From Klebsiella sp. RIT-PI-d (GTDB lineage Bacteria > Pseudomonadota > Gammaproteobacteria > Enterobacterales > Enterobacteriaceae): a DNA stretch of 64,000 nt. Under the pieces are notes generated by a model that worked only from the letters and a program-made list of their open reading frames with translations, ran no database searches and was not told the origin of the DNA. Position 1 is the stretch's first letter; each line of letters opens with the position of its first letter. Where the stretch lies: the NCBI RefSeq assembly GCF_001187865.1, contig NZ_LGIT01000003.1, positions 496,001 to 560,000 on the forward strand. The letters are read 5' to 3'. The translations under genes were made by a program, and so were the position numbers. Positions 30,432 through 39,396 of this stretch are shown here, in pieces.

Positions 30432-30553
30432 TACGGACGCGGACAGAGTACCGACGCTTGTAGTGATCTGAACGAGTCTGAAGATAATCCGGCACAGTTT
30501 AACGATCTACTGCCTCGTTAACATCTGCCACCGGATTTGTTATTGCACGAGTA

Positions 30554-31285
30554 TTAACCGCGCTGACGTACGGCTTCAAACAGGCAAATACCGGTCGCGA
30601 CCGAGACGTTAAGCGATGACACGCTGCCCGCCATTGGAATACTAATCAGTTCATCGCAATGTTCGCGAGTCAGACGGCGCATACCTTCGCCTTCCGCGCC
30701 CATGACCAGCGCCAGCGGGCCGGTCATTTTGCTTTGATAAAGCGTATGATCCGCTTCACCCGCCGTTCCGACGATCCAGATATTCTCTTCCTGCAACAAA
30801 CGCATGGTGCGCGCCAGGTTAGTCACCCGGATCAGCGGCACATTTTCTGCTGCGCCACAGGCCACTTTTTTAGCCGTTGCATTAAGCTGCGCGGAGCGAT
30901 CCCGAGGCACGATAACGGCGTGAACGCCAGCAGCATCGGCGCTACGCAGGCAGGCACCGAGGTTATGTGGATCGGTAACGCCATCAAGGATCAAAAAGAA
31001 AGGCTGCTCAAGAGAGGCGATCAGTTCCGGCAGATCGTTTTCCTGATACTGACGTCCCGGCTTCACGCGTGCAATGATCCCCTGATGCACTGCGCCTTCG
31101 CTTTTTTCATCCAGGTACTGGCGGTTAGCCAGCTGGATCACTACGCCCTGGGCTTCAAGCGCGTGAATAAGCGGCAGCAGACGTTTGTCTTCACGTCCTT
31201 TCAGGATGAAAACTTCCTGAAAACGCTCCGGAGCGCGCTCCAGCAGTGCCTGCACCGCATGGATGCCGTAGATCATTTCACTCAT
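30554..31285 (-). CDS. rlmB: RlmB, 23S rRNA Gm2251 2'-O-methyltransferase
   Basis: 243 residues from the ATG at 31285 ([20 protein letters not shown]), the E. coli length. An N-terminal RNA-binding domain is followed by a knotted SPOUT (SpoU/TrmH) domain with motifs [32 protein letters not shown] and [15 protein letters not shown]. It methylates G2251 in the ribosomal P loop. In E. coli it follows rnr directly; here eleven genes intervene. Confidence 0.96.
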   Translation of the reverse strand: MSEMIYGIHAVQALLERAPERFQEVFILKGREDKRLLPLIHALEAQGVVIQLANRQYLDEKSEGAVHQGIIARVKPGRQYQENDLPELIASLEQPFFLILDGVTDPHNLGACLRSADAAGVHAVIVPRDRSAQLNATAKKVACGAAENVPLIRVTNLARTMRLLQEENIWIVGTAGEADHTLYQSKMTGPLALVMGAEGEGMRRLTREHCDELISIPMAGSVSSLNVSVATGICLFEAVRQRG

Positions 31286-31337
31286 CAAAGGTACTCATTT
31301 TAGGCGGGTTGCGCCGGGTTATCGGGATTACTTGCCC

Positions 31338-31343
31338 ATTATA
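31338..31343 (-). promoter_or_regulatory. Possible rlmB promoter (-10)
   Basis: A consensus TATAAT lies on the minus strand 53 bases before rlmB, between it and the last gene of the inserted cluster. The -35 region (GTCGAC area, 31361-31366) is poor. If active it would free rlmB from dependence on the cluster upstream. Confidence 0.35.
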
Positions 31344-31379
31344 ACCGACACAGCCCGCAGGTCGACTCCCGCGCGAAGG

Positions 31380-32180
31380 TTATCCGTTCGCGACAAGATC
31401 AGCGGCCTGCATGCCCGCGGGATGTGCGGGCAGGATCGCCTCCAGCAAGTACCGGGTATAAGGATGCGCAGGGTGGGCAAAAATTTGCCCACAGTCGCCC
31501 TGTTCAACAATTTTACCGCGGTGCATGACGCCAACACGATCGGCAATATGTCGAACGACATTGAGATCGTGAGAAATAAATAAGTAGGCAAGCCCATACT
31601 CGCGCTGGAGGGCCATCAGTAAATTAAGGATTTGCGATTGTATCGACACATCAAGCGCAGAGACGGGCTCGTCACACACAATCAGCTTCGGTTTAAGGAT
31701 TAACGCCCGCGCAATACCAATGCGTTGCCGCTGACCGCCAGAAAATTCATGCGGATAACGTCTGGCATCTTCGGCTTTCAATCCAACCTGAGTCAACATC
31801 TCCGCCACGGCCCGCTGGCGATTTTTGATGCCATGAATAATCAAGGGTTCTTCCAGGCTATAACCGATGCTCCGTTTCGGATCGAGAGAGGAGAGCGGAT
31901 CCTGAAATATCATCTGCAACGCTTTACGCGTGCCGCGCCACTGTCCGGCATTTTGCGAGAGCAGAGAGGTGCCCTCAAAGATAACATCGCCACCCGAGGC
32001 TGGCGTCAACCCGAGCAGCACGCGTCCAGTCGTGCTTTTTCCGCTGCCGGACTCCCCCACCAGCGCCCAGGTTTCTCCTGCCTGAATGGTAAAGCTGACA
32101 TCATCTACCGCCAGCACCTTGTGGCCACGACGCTGAAATGTTTTCGACAAATGGCGTACGGTTAAGAGCGGTGTAATCAT
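31380..32180 (-). CDS. Dipeptide/oligopeptide-type ABC transporter ATP-binding protein (DppF-like)
   Basis: 266 residues with Walker A (GESGSGKST), signature FSGGQRQRIGIARAL, Walker B (LIVCDEPVSALD) and a short C-terminal oligopeptide extension (HPAHPYTRYLLEAI). It pairs with the DppD-like ATPase encoded upstream, overlapping it by 4 bp. Last gene of the inserted cluster. Substrate is not predictable from the ATPase. Confidence 0.92.
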   Translation of the reverse strand: MITPLLTVRHLSKTFQRRGHKVLAVDDVSFTIQAGETWALVGESGSGKSTTGRVLLGLTPASGGDVIFEGTSLLSQNAGQWRGTRKALQMIFQDPLSSLDPKRSIGYSLEEPLIIHGIKNRQRAVAEMLTQVGLKAEDARRYPHEFSGGQRQRIGIARALILKPKLIVCDEPVSALDVSIQSQILNLLMALQREYGLAYLFISHDLNVVRHIADRVGVMHRGKIVEQGDCGQIFAHPAHPYTRYLLEAILPAHPAGMQAADLVANG

Positions 32181-33169
32181 GATAATAAGACTCCGGTTTC
32201 ATCGGCCCGCCAGCAGCGCACCCGGTGAGAAGGAATGTCGACGGAGCGTAATGCGGGCCCCTGCGCCCGACAACGTGGTTGAGCCAGCGGGCAGCGGTCG
32301 GCAAACGCGCAGCCGGAGGGCGGCGTATACAGCGAGGGAACCTGCCCGGCAATTTCCCTTAGCTCGCTTTTTGGCTGACTGTCCGCGGACGGACGCGCAG
32401 CGAGTAACGCAAGAGTGTAAGGGTGACGCGGCCGGGCAAATAACGTCAGAACATCGGTTTCTTCCACCACCTCTCCAGCATATAGCACCACCACCCGCTG
32501 ACATAGCCGGGCAACCACGCTGAGATCGTGCGTAATAAAAACGATCCCCATTCCCGTTTGCTGCTTGATCTCATCCAGAAGATCGAGAATTTGTGCCTGG
32601 ATCGTTGCATCCAGCGCGGTAGTAGGCTCATCAGCAATGAGTAATGCCGGTGAACTGGCAATTGCCATCGCAATCATGATCCGCTGGCGCATCCCACCTG
32701 ACAGCTCATGCGGCCACGCGCTGGCGCAGCGTTGAGGATCGGTAATACCGACCTGCTGGAGCAGAGTGAGAATTTTTTCGCGCCGCTGAGAAAGATCAAG
32801 TGCGGTATGCAAGCGCAGACTTTCATCAATCTGAAAACCGACAGTCAGGACTGGATTGAGGCTGGAGAGCGGGTCCTGAAAAATCATCGCCATTGCCTGC
32901 CCGTTGAGTCGCCTGCGCGCGTTGGATGACAGTGAATGGAGAGCGCGTCCTGCCAGGGTAATATCACCGCTGACCCGGCTGGTTCGCGGCGGAAGCAGGC
33001 CCATCAGCGCCTGCGCGGTGACGCTCTTCCCGCAGCCGGATTCACCGATAATGCCCAGCGTCTCATGAGCGTTGACCTGAAATGAAATGCCGCGCACCGG
33101 CGCTACCACGCCGTGCCGGGTGGCGAAATTAACGCGTAAATCATCGACCCGAAGCAACGTTTCAGCCAT
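32177..33169 (-). CDS. Dipeptide/oligopeptide-type ABC transporter ATP-binding protein (DppD-like)
   Basis: 330 residues with Walker A (GESGCGKSVTAQ), signature LSGGMRQRIMIAMAI, Walker B (LLIADEPTTALD). The C-terminal extension has the Cys-containing motif SGCAFADRCPLAQPRCR, typical of DppD/OppD proteins and reported to hold an Fe-S cluster in some homologues. It overlaps the downstream ATPase by 4 bp and the upstream permease by 8 bp. Confidence 0.92.
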   Translation of the reverse strand: MAETLLRVDDLRVNFATRHGVVAPVRGISFQVNAHETLGIIGESGCGKSVTAQALMGLLPPRTSRVSGDITLAGRALHSLSSNARRRLNGQAMAMIFQDPLSSLNPVLTVGFQIDESLRLHTALDLSQRREKILTLLQQVGITDPQRCASAWPHELSGGMRQRIMIAMAIASSPALLIADEPTTALDATIQAQILDLLDEIKQQTGMGIVFITHDLSVVARLCQRVVVLYAGEVVEETDVLTLFARPRHPYTLALLAARPSADSQPKSELREIAGQVPSLYTPPSGCAFADRCPLAQPRCRAQGPALRSVDIPSHRVRCWRADETGVLLS

Positions 33170-34022
33170 GCTGATCTCCTCGTGTTAAGCGACGTAAAAT
33201 GCGGCGCGGAAGCGGTTTCAGTCCCGGATCGGCGCTATCCCGCAGATCGTCGCCGATAATATTCAGCGCGAGGATCAGCAGCACAATTCCCACTCCGGGA
33301 AAGAGAGTCATCCACCATGCGGTAAAAATGACCGCTTTCCCTTCAAGCAGTAAATTGCCGAGGCTGGGTACAGGCGCAGGCACGCCGGATCCAAGAAAGC
33401 TCAGCGCCGCTTCAGTGAGTATGGCGACTGAAAATACCCAGCTGACCTGCACGATAAAAGGTGAAATCACATTTGGCAGCAGGTGCAGCCAGATAATACG
33501 CGCGGATGATGCGCCCTGAGCCCGTAGCGCTTCGATGAAGTTTTTCGCTTTGATAACCATCGCCGCGCCGCGGATCACTCTGGCGATACAGGGGACGTAG
33601 ACCAGCGAGAGCGCCAGCACCACATTGGTTATTTTTGGCCCCAGCACGCCGACGATGGCAATCGCCAGCAGCAGCGAGGGAAAGGCAAACAGGCCGTCGC
33701 AGATACGCATCAATATGCGGTCAACCGGGCGATACCAGGCACACAGTAGACCAATCACCATGCCCGCGATGCCCGATATAACCGCTACCGCCGCACCCAC
33801 ACTGAAGGATATTCGCACCGCCAGCATCACGCGGACGAAAAGATCGCGACCAAAGTTATCCGTGCCAAACCAGTGCGTCGCATCCGGCGGTTTCAGGCGG
33901 CTTAACGGATCGATAGTATAAGGATCCCAGTGGCTTATCGCGCTCGCAAAAAACGACAGTATCACGATTGCCACCAGCAGCAGCGGCCAAATCCATAGCC
34001 CAGGATGTCGTGGCGTTATCAA
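33162..34022 (-). CDS. Dipeptide-type ABC transporter permease (DppC-like)
   Basis: 286 residues with about six membrane segments. The N-terminal OppC-type segment leads into a BPD_transp_1 domain with an EAA-type loop (EALRAQGASSARIIWLHLLPN). THWFGTDNFGRDLFVR is a hallmark of the OppC/DppC group. It forms the pore with the DppB-like permease encoded just upstream, with a 4-bp overlap. Confidence 0.92.
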   Translation of the reverse strand: MITPRHPGLWIWPLLLVAIVILSFFASAISHWDPYTIDPLSRLKPPDATHWFGTDNFGRDLFVRVMLAVRISFSVGAAVAVISGIAGMVIGLLCAWYRPVDRILMRICDGLFAFPSLLLAIAIVGVLGPKITNVVLALSLVYVPCIARVIRGAAMVIKAKNFIEALRAQGASSARIIWLHLLPNVISPFIVQVSWVFSVAILTEAALSFLGSGVPAPVPSLGNLLLEGKAVIFTAWWMTLFPGVGIVLLILALNIIGDDLRDSADPGLKPLPRRILRRLTRGDQHG

Positions 34023-34975
34023 TTTTCACCCCCTTCAAGAGAGAGTCGCGGATCGGCAAAATAATTCAGCACATCGACCGCCAGATTGATCAGCACGTAG
34101 CATACGGTGATCAACAGCACCACCCCCTGGATCACCGTCACGTCGCGGCGCTCGATCGAGTCAACAATCAGCGATCCGACGCCGGGGATCCCAAAGACGC
34201 TTTCAATTACGATGGTTCCGGTAATTAGCCCGGCGAAGGACTCGCCGCAAATGGTCAGGACAGGAATAAGCGCATTTTTTAGCGTGTGCCGCAGCAGTAC
34301 CCGCCGCTCAGGCACCCCTTTCGCCCGGGCAGTGTTAATGAAATTTTCCTGCAGAACATCCAGCATCACCGCCCGCGTCATACGCGCGATCAGCGCTGCT
34401 ATACGAAATCCGAGCGCGATGGCGGGCAGCGTCAAATACCAGAGATTGAGCAGCAGATCGTTATGGGTCGAACGATAGCCAACTACCGGGAACCAGCGTA
34501 ATTGCACGGCGAAAACGAAAATCAGCAACAGTCCCAGCAGAAAACCCGGTACTGACATTCCAAGCGTTGCCAGCGCGCGAATACTGCGATCCGCCAGGCG
34601 TCCATGCTGCCAGGCGCTGATAACGCCGCCGGTCAACCCCAGAGTCAGGGCAATCACCTGGGCGTAAAGCGCCAGCGATAGCGTCGGCGCGAGATGTTGT
34701 AAAAACAGCCCCATCACGCTGGTATCCAGAAAGAGCGAGTGCCCAAGATCTCCACGCAATACGGCGCCGAACCAGCGAAAAAACTGCACCATCACAGGTT
34801 GATCCAGTCCCATCTGCTGACGCAGCCCGGCAATATCGGCGGGGCTGGCATCGTTACCGAGGATCACCAGCACCGGATCGCCCGGAGCCAGATGAACCAG
34901 GCAAAACACAACAATCGATACCACCAGCAGCACCGGTAGCAGCGCCAGCAGACGATGAAAAAGAAATCCTCTCAT
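34019..34975 (-). CDS. Dipeptide-type ABC transporter permease (DppB-like)
   Basis: 318 residues with about six membrane segments; the N-terminus (MRGFLFHRLLALLPVLLVVSIVVF) and EAA-type loop (INTARAKGVPERRVLLRHTLKNALIPVLT) are typical of OppB/DppB. It starts 12 bp after the binding-protein gene. Confidence 0.92.
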   Translation of the reverse strand: MRGFLFHRLLALLPVLLVVSIVVFCLVHLAPGDPVLVILGNDASPADIAGLRQQMGLDQPVMVQFFRWFGAVLRGDLGHSLFLDTSVMGLFLQHLAPTLSLALYAQVIALTLGLTGGVISAWQHGRLADRSIRALATLGMSVPGFLLGLLLIFVFAVQLRWFPVVGYRSTHNDLLLNLWYLTLPAIALGFRIAALIARMTRAVMLDVLQENFINTARAKGVPERRVLLRHTLKNALIPVLTICGESFAGLITGTIVIESVFGIPGVGSLIVDSIERRDVTVIQGVVLLITVCYVLINLAVDVLNYFADPRLSLEGGEN

Positions 34976-34987
34976 GGTGCACTCCGG

Positions 34988-36550
34988 TCAGGTCTTGCTG
35001 ACGCTAACGTTCCACAGCACCGGACCAATCAGGTCCTGATACCCTTTCACGTTAGTTTTAATTGCCACCGCATCCGGCGCGGTGCGCCCCAGCACGATGA
35101 CCGGCAGGTATTGCCAGAGCTGGACATTAAGCTGGTCCACCAGTCCCTTCGCGTCTTTCAGCGAGGGCGATTGTTTTATTGCATCCAGGGTTGCGTCGAT
35201 TTCCGCACTGTTACTCAGGCCAGGAAATTTGGCTCGCGAGTCGAGGAATGGATATTGATGCAGCACCTGACGCATGGAAAACTCCAGCGCGCAGAGATCG
35301 AAATTTTTCGGATCCTGACGACGCTGAAGCACCGTTGGCCAGTCATAGACATCGAGGCGCGATTTCACGCCAATCTGCTTCAGGACCTGCTGGGCGACAA
35401 TCGCCAGGTTATACAGTTCGGCATACTCTTTGGTGGCGATGATGACCACTTCTTCGCCTTTATAGCCGGAATCCTGTACCAGCTTACGCGCCTCGTCCAG
35501 CTTGCGCTGGTTCCAGTACGGTTTACCGGCGTCACTGTACCAGTCCACCTGATCCGGGAACCCCAGCGACGGATCTTCCTTAAAGAAGCGCGGATCGCTG
35601 TAGCCTGCCAATAGCGTCTGATGAACATCCAGCGCCAGGTTAAACGCCTGTCGCAGTTTTACGTTAGCAAACGGCCCCTGATGTTTATTAAACAAATAGG
35701 TAATCAGCGATCCGCCGCTTTGCGGCTGGAAGAGGGAGATTTCTGGCGCATTTTGCAACGTTTCAATATTGTCTTTCGGTAACTGAAAAACGAGATCGTA
35801 TTCGCCGGTCATCGCTCCGGCCAGGCGGGTTGACTCGTCCGTAATATAGCGAAACCAGATATCCTTCACGTCCGCTTTTTTCTGCCCGGCAAGGCCGCTG
35901 GGTGCTTCACTGCGCGAAACGTATTGATCAAAGCGGGTCAGGTGCAGGTAATCCCCCTGCTTAAACGCCGCCAGCCGATAAGGCCCCGTTCCCACCAGCT
36001 CCGTCACCGGTTTTTTACTGCTGTTTGCCGCATCAATAATGCGTTTTGGCATAATAGCAGCAATATTTTTGACATCGGCCAGTACGTTCAGGGTAATTAG
36101 CGAGGGGGCAGGCAGCGTCAGGCTAACCGTTTTTGCATCCACTTTGACAAAGTGTACGCCGGGTAGATTGGCTTTTCCCTGAGTTGAGGTCGTCAACCAG
36201 CGGTTCATTGAAGCCACAACATCATCTGCCGTGAGTAACTGCCCGTCATGAAAGTGAATGCCTTCGCGCAGCACAAACGTATAGGTTTTGCGATCATCAC
36301 TCAGGGTATAGCTCTGCACCAGCTCCGGTACGGGCTCGAATTTGGCGTTGATGGTGAACAGCGTTTCGAAAATATGCCGATCCACATCCGACGTAGCGTT
36401 ATTAGTAGTAAGGTACGGATCCAGCGTGCCGGGACGGTTGCCATAGGCAATGTTCAGTACCGCGTTGCGATCCACACTTGCCGCCTGCACGGATCCCCAG
36501 GGTAATGTTGCCGCCAGCATGAGCGCGGCGGCAGAAAACAGCATTTTCAT
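34988..36550 (-). CDS. Periplasmic peptide/solute-binding protein, family 5 (DppA-like)
   Basis: 520 residues with a Sec signal peptide (MKMLFSAAALMLAATLPWGS then VQAA). The mature protein is a family-5 extracellular solute-binding protein (DppA/OppA/NikA/GsiB group), with the expected LREGIHFHDGQLLTADDVV region near residue 100. It follows the amidohydrolase gene by 23 bp. The cluster suggests binding of a short peptide or N-acyl amino acid. Glutathione-type substrates are possible. Confidence 0.92.
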   Translation of the reverse strand: MKMLFSAAALMLAATLPWGSVQAASVDRNAVLNIAYGNRPGTLDPYLTTNNATSDVDRHIFETLFTINAKFEPVPELVQSYTLSDDRKTYTFVLREGIHFHDGQLLTADDVVASMNRWLTTSTQGKANLPGVHFVKVDAKTVSLTLPAPSLITLNVLADVKNIAAIMPKRIIDAANSSKKPVTELVGTGPYRLAAFKQGDYLHLTRFDQYVSRSEAPSGLAGQKKADVKDIWFRYITDESTRLAGAMTGEYDLVFQLPKDNIETLQNAPEISLFQPQSGGSLITYLFNKHQGPFANVKLRQAFNLALDVHQTLLAGYSDPRFFKEDPSLGFPDQVDWYSDAGKPYWNQRKLDEARKLVQDSGYKGEEVVIIATKEYAELYNLAIVAQQVLKQIGVKSRLDVYDWPTVLQRRQDPKNFDLCALEFSMRQVLHQYPFLDSRAKFPGLSNSAEIDATLDAIKQSPSLKDAKGLVDQLNVQLWQYLPVIVLGRTAPDAVAIKTNVKGYQDLIGPVLWNVSVSKT

Positions 36551-36573
36551 TATTATCGTGCTCCGGTTCGGAT

Positions 36574-37791
36574 TTATGCGGCCTGCGTGGACGTCTTACG
36601 CCCGGCAAACTCAACTTTGATATTCTCTAACAACGCGGAGTCGGTCAGCAGGCGCAGGCCGGTACGCGCCAGCACCTGCGCGCCGGTAATCAGCGCCTCA
36701 TAGCCCCTGATGGAATTAGCCGCTTCGCGAAATGCGACGGTATGACCAATCAGATCGTCAGGTCCAATTTTGATATAAGGATGGGCGGTCGGTACCGCAT
36801 GACTGATATCCCCCGCGTCGGTCGAGCCTAATCCCGCCTTCTCATTGAGATCCACGAACTCGCCGGCGGCGGTGAATTCGTCCAGCAGCACCGCGTTGAG
36901 CGCATGATTAATGCGGAAGTCGCGCGGGCCAACTTGATGTTCTATTTTCACCGAGGTACCGGTTGCCAGCGCGGCGCCTTCTGCAATCGCACGCACACGA
37001 GGCTCCAGCGCCAGTACCTGCTCACGGGTGGCGGCGCGAATGTAAAAATGCCCGGAAGCGTATTCCGGGATCACGTTCGGCGCCTGACCGCCGTTGGTAA
37101 TAATGCCGTGGATCCGCACGCCGTCAGGAAGCTGCTGGCGCAATACGCTGATACCGTTGTACAGCAGTACCAGCGCATCCAGCGCGTTGACGCCTTTATG
37201 CGGCGAGCTGCCCGCGTGAGAAGGTTTACCGTAAAAATGAAAATAGAGATGATTATTGGCAAGCGTCGGCCCGGTAAGACGCGTTTTTCCTGACGGATGC
37301 ACCATCAGCGCTACATCAACTTCATCCAGGAATCCGTGCTCGACAAAGCGAGCTTTGACATTGCCGTTGATGCCGCCTTTGCCGCGCAGTCCGCCCTCCT
37401 CTGCTGGCGTTCCCAGGACCACTACGCTACCGCCGGTGCGATCCAGGGTTTCACTCAGCGCAATCGCTGCCGCAATGCTGGTCACGCCAATAATATTATG
37501 TCCGCACGCATGACCAATATCGATCAGTGCGTCGTACTCTGCCAGATAGGCCACCGTCGGCCCGGGCTTCGCGCCCCTTTTTACCGCGTAAAAAGCGGTT
37601 TCGTGCCCGGCCACGTTGGAGGTAACGGTAAATCCATGCCGCGTTAACAGCGTCGTTAAGATCTCATTGGCGTAATACTCGTTATTCCCGGTTTCCGGGT
37701 GCGCGTGGATATCTTTCGCAATCGCAATATAGTCGTCGCGGCGCTGATGAATACTCTGGTCTACACGATGTTGTAACTCGCTTGTGCTCAT
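36574..37791 (-). CDS. M20-family amidohydrolase (N-acyl-amino-acid/AbgB-like)
   Basis: 405 residues from the ATG at 37791 (GAGGTG six bases upstream); a GTG three codons earlier is less likely. Metal-binding motifs are intact: HACGHN (residues 94-99), PAEEGG (129-134) and a C-terminal HAVPTAHPY region, with a dimerisation insert around KPSHAGSSPHKGVNALDAL. There is no signal peptide, so it acts in the cytoplasm. M20D enzymes split N-acyl or aminoacyl amides. Next to an importer, it likely releases an amino acid from the imported conjugate. Confidence 0.9.
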   Translation of the reverse strand: MSTSELQHRVDQSIHQRRDDYIAIAKDIHAHPETGNNEYYANEILTTLLTRHGFTVTSNVAGHETAFYAVKRGAKPGPTVAYLAEYDALIDIGHACGHNIIGVTSIAAAIALSETLDRTGGSVVVLGTPAEEGGLRGKGGINGNVKARFVEHGFLDEVDVALMVHPSGKTRLTGPTLANNHLYFHFYGKPSHAGSSPHKGVNALDALVLLYNGISVLRQQLPDGVRIHGIITNGGQAPNVIPEYASGHFYIRAATREQVLALEPRVRAIAEGAALATGTSVKIEHQVGPRDFRINHALNAVLLDEFTAAGEFVDLNEKAGLGSTDAGDISHAVPTAHPYIKIGPDDLIGHTVAFREAANSIRGYEALITGAQVLARTGLRLLTDSALLENIKVEFAGRKTSTQAA

Positions 37792-37846
37792 GGCTTTCAC
37801 CTCACGTAGTAACGGTTGATTAGATCCCGCTAACGGGAATAACGAA

Positions 37847-38626
37847 TTAGCTCAGATGACGTTTTGCCTCCTGACGAACGCGATGCAGCACGTGATGTTT
37901 GATCTCACCGTACTGTGGATGTTCAGCAAACGTTTCAATGTCGCGCTCGCGACCAAACGGCAGAATAATCTCCTCGACGATTTTTCCGGGACGGGCCGAC
38001 ATGATAAGGATCCGATCGGCAAGAAAGAGCGCTTCGTCGACATCATGCGTGACAAACAGCAGGGTTGTGTCCGTTTCCAGCCATGCGGTGTAGAGCAACT
38101 CCTGCATCATCAAACGCGTTTGCGCATCCAGCGCACCAAAAGGCTCATCCAGCAGCAGCACCTCCGGTCCCGGAAGCCAGGCCCGGGCCAGGGCCACACG
38201 CTGTTTCATGCCGCCGGAAAGCTGCCACGGCGCATGGTTTTCAAAGCCTTTAAGCCCGACGCGTGCCAGCCAGTCCATGGCCTGCGCATTGACCTCATGT
38301 TTATGATGTCGCCCCAGGCGCGGGCCGAAGGTGACGTTATCGAGAACCGACAGCCAGGGAAACAGCGTCGGCTGTTGAAAAATCATTCCCCGGCTCGGTC
38401 CCGGCCGCTGTACCCGTTCTCCTCCCGCCAGTACCTGCCCGCTGTCCGGGCGGGTAAATCCGGCGACCAGATTGAGGATGGTGGATTTACCGCAGCCAGA
38501 CGGCCCCAGCAGGACCACAAATTCTCCTTTAGTCAGCGTTAATGAAACGTCTTCCAGTACATTCAGCGGCTGTGGCGTTGCCGCAAACGTTAACGATACA
38601 TTTTCCAGTGCAATCGGGTGTGTCAT
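37847..38626 (-). CDS. Taurine/sulfonate-type ABC transporter ATP-binding protein (TauB/SsuB-like)
   Basis: 259 residues from the ATG at 38626, which overlaps the permease stop (TGATG). Walker A (GPSGCGKST), signature LSGGMKQRVALARAW and Walker B (VLLLDEPFGALD) are intact, and DEPFGALD is characteristic of the nitrate/sulfonate/taurine group. It energises the importer encoded by this gene and the next two upstream. Confidence 0.92.
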   Translation of the reverse strand: MTHPIALENVSLTFAATPQPLNVLEDVSLTLTKGEFVVLLGPSGCGKSTILNLVAGFTRPDSGQVLAGGERVQRPGPSRGMIFQQPTLFPWLSVLDNVTFGPRLGRHHKHEVNAQAMDWLARVGLKGFENHAPWQLSGGMKQRVALARAWLPGPEVLLLDEPFGALDAQTRLMMQELLYTAWLETDTTLLFVTHDVDEALFLADRILIMSARPGKIVEEIILPFGRERDIETFAEHPQYGEIKHHVLHRVRQEAKRHLS

Positions 38627-39396
38627 CACTCTTTCCCCGCCCAGGGCACCAGCAGTCGTTGCAGCCCCAGGAGTAGTAAATCCAGCAGATAGCCAATACT
38701 GCCAAGCAGCAGTATGCCAAGCATGACAATGTCGGTACGCAGATAGGCGCTGGCATTAATTACCATCCAGCCAAGCCCTGAGCTGGCGGCAACCATTTCA
38801 GCGGCAATCAGCGAGGTCCAGCCAATGCCTATCGACAAGCGCACGGTCGTAAACAGATCCGGGAGCGTATCCGGCAGAACAACGCGCAGAAAAATCTGCC
38901 GCCGGCTTGCTCCCAGAGTCTGCGCCACGCGGATACGCGAACGGCCAATACGTTCTACCGCTGCGCTGGCGCCCACCACCACGCTGAGAAACGTGGCAAT
39001 AAAAATCAGGAAAAACTTCGACGATTCGCCAATGCCCAGCCAGACGACGGCCAGCGGGATCAGCGCGATTTTCGGCAGCGGACGCAGAAACTGTACAAAA
39101 GGGTTAAGGACGGCGGACAGGCCTTCCGACATCCCCATCAGCAGCCCCAGTGGAATACCGATAATAATCGCCACGGAAAACGCACTGAGCGCCCGCGCCA
39201 GGCTGACCGCGATATGCTCCCACAGCGGCACCTGGCGATAGCCGTCCGCCAGCAGTTCTTCGGCGGTTAAACCGATGTCCGTCAGGGACGGCAGCAGCAG
39301 CGGATCCACCCATTGCTGTAGCGCGGCGATCTGCCAGAGGCTAAAAAAGATCGCCACCGACACCACGCTTATCGCGACATGCTGACCTAATTTCAT
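38626..39396 (-). CDS. Taurine/sulfonate-type ABC transporter permease (TauC/SsuC-like)
   Basis: 256 residues with about six membrane segments and the EAA-type loop (ERIGRSRIRVAQTLGASRRQIFLRVVLP) of BPD_transp_1 proteins. LRPLPKIALIPLAVVWLGIGESSKFFLI is typical of TauC/SsuC. It overlaps the binding-protein gene upstream by 4 bp. Confidence 0.92.
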   Translation of the reverse strand: MKLGQHVAISVVSVAIFFSLWQIAALQQWVDPLLLPSLTDIGLTAEELLADGYRQVPLWEHIAVSLARALSAFSVAIIIGIPLGLLMGMSEGLSAVLNPFVQFLRPLPKIALIPLAVVWLGIGESSKFFLIFIATFLSVVVGASAAVERIGRSRIRVAQTLGASRRQIFLRVVLPDTLPDLFTTVRLSIGIGWTSLIAAEMVAASSGLGWMVINASAYLRTDIVMLGILLLGSIGYLLDLLLLGLQRLLVPWAGKE

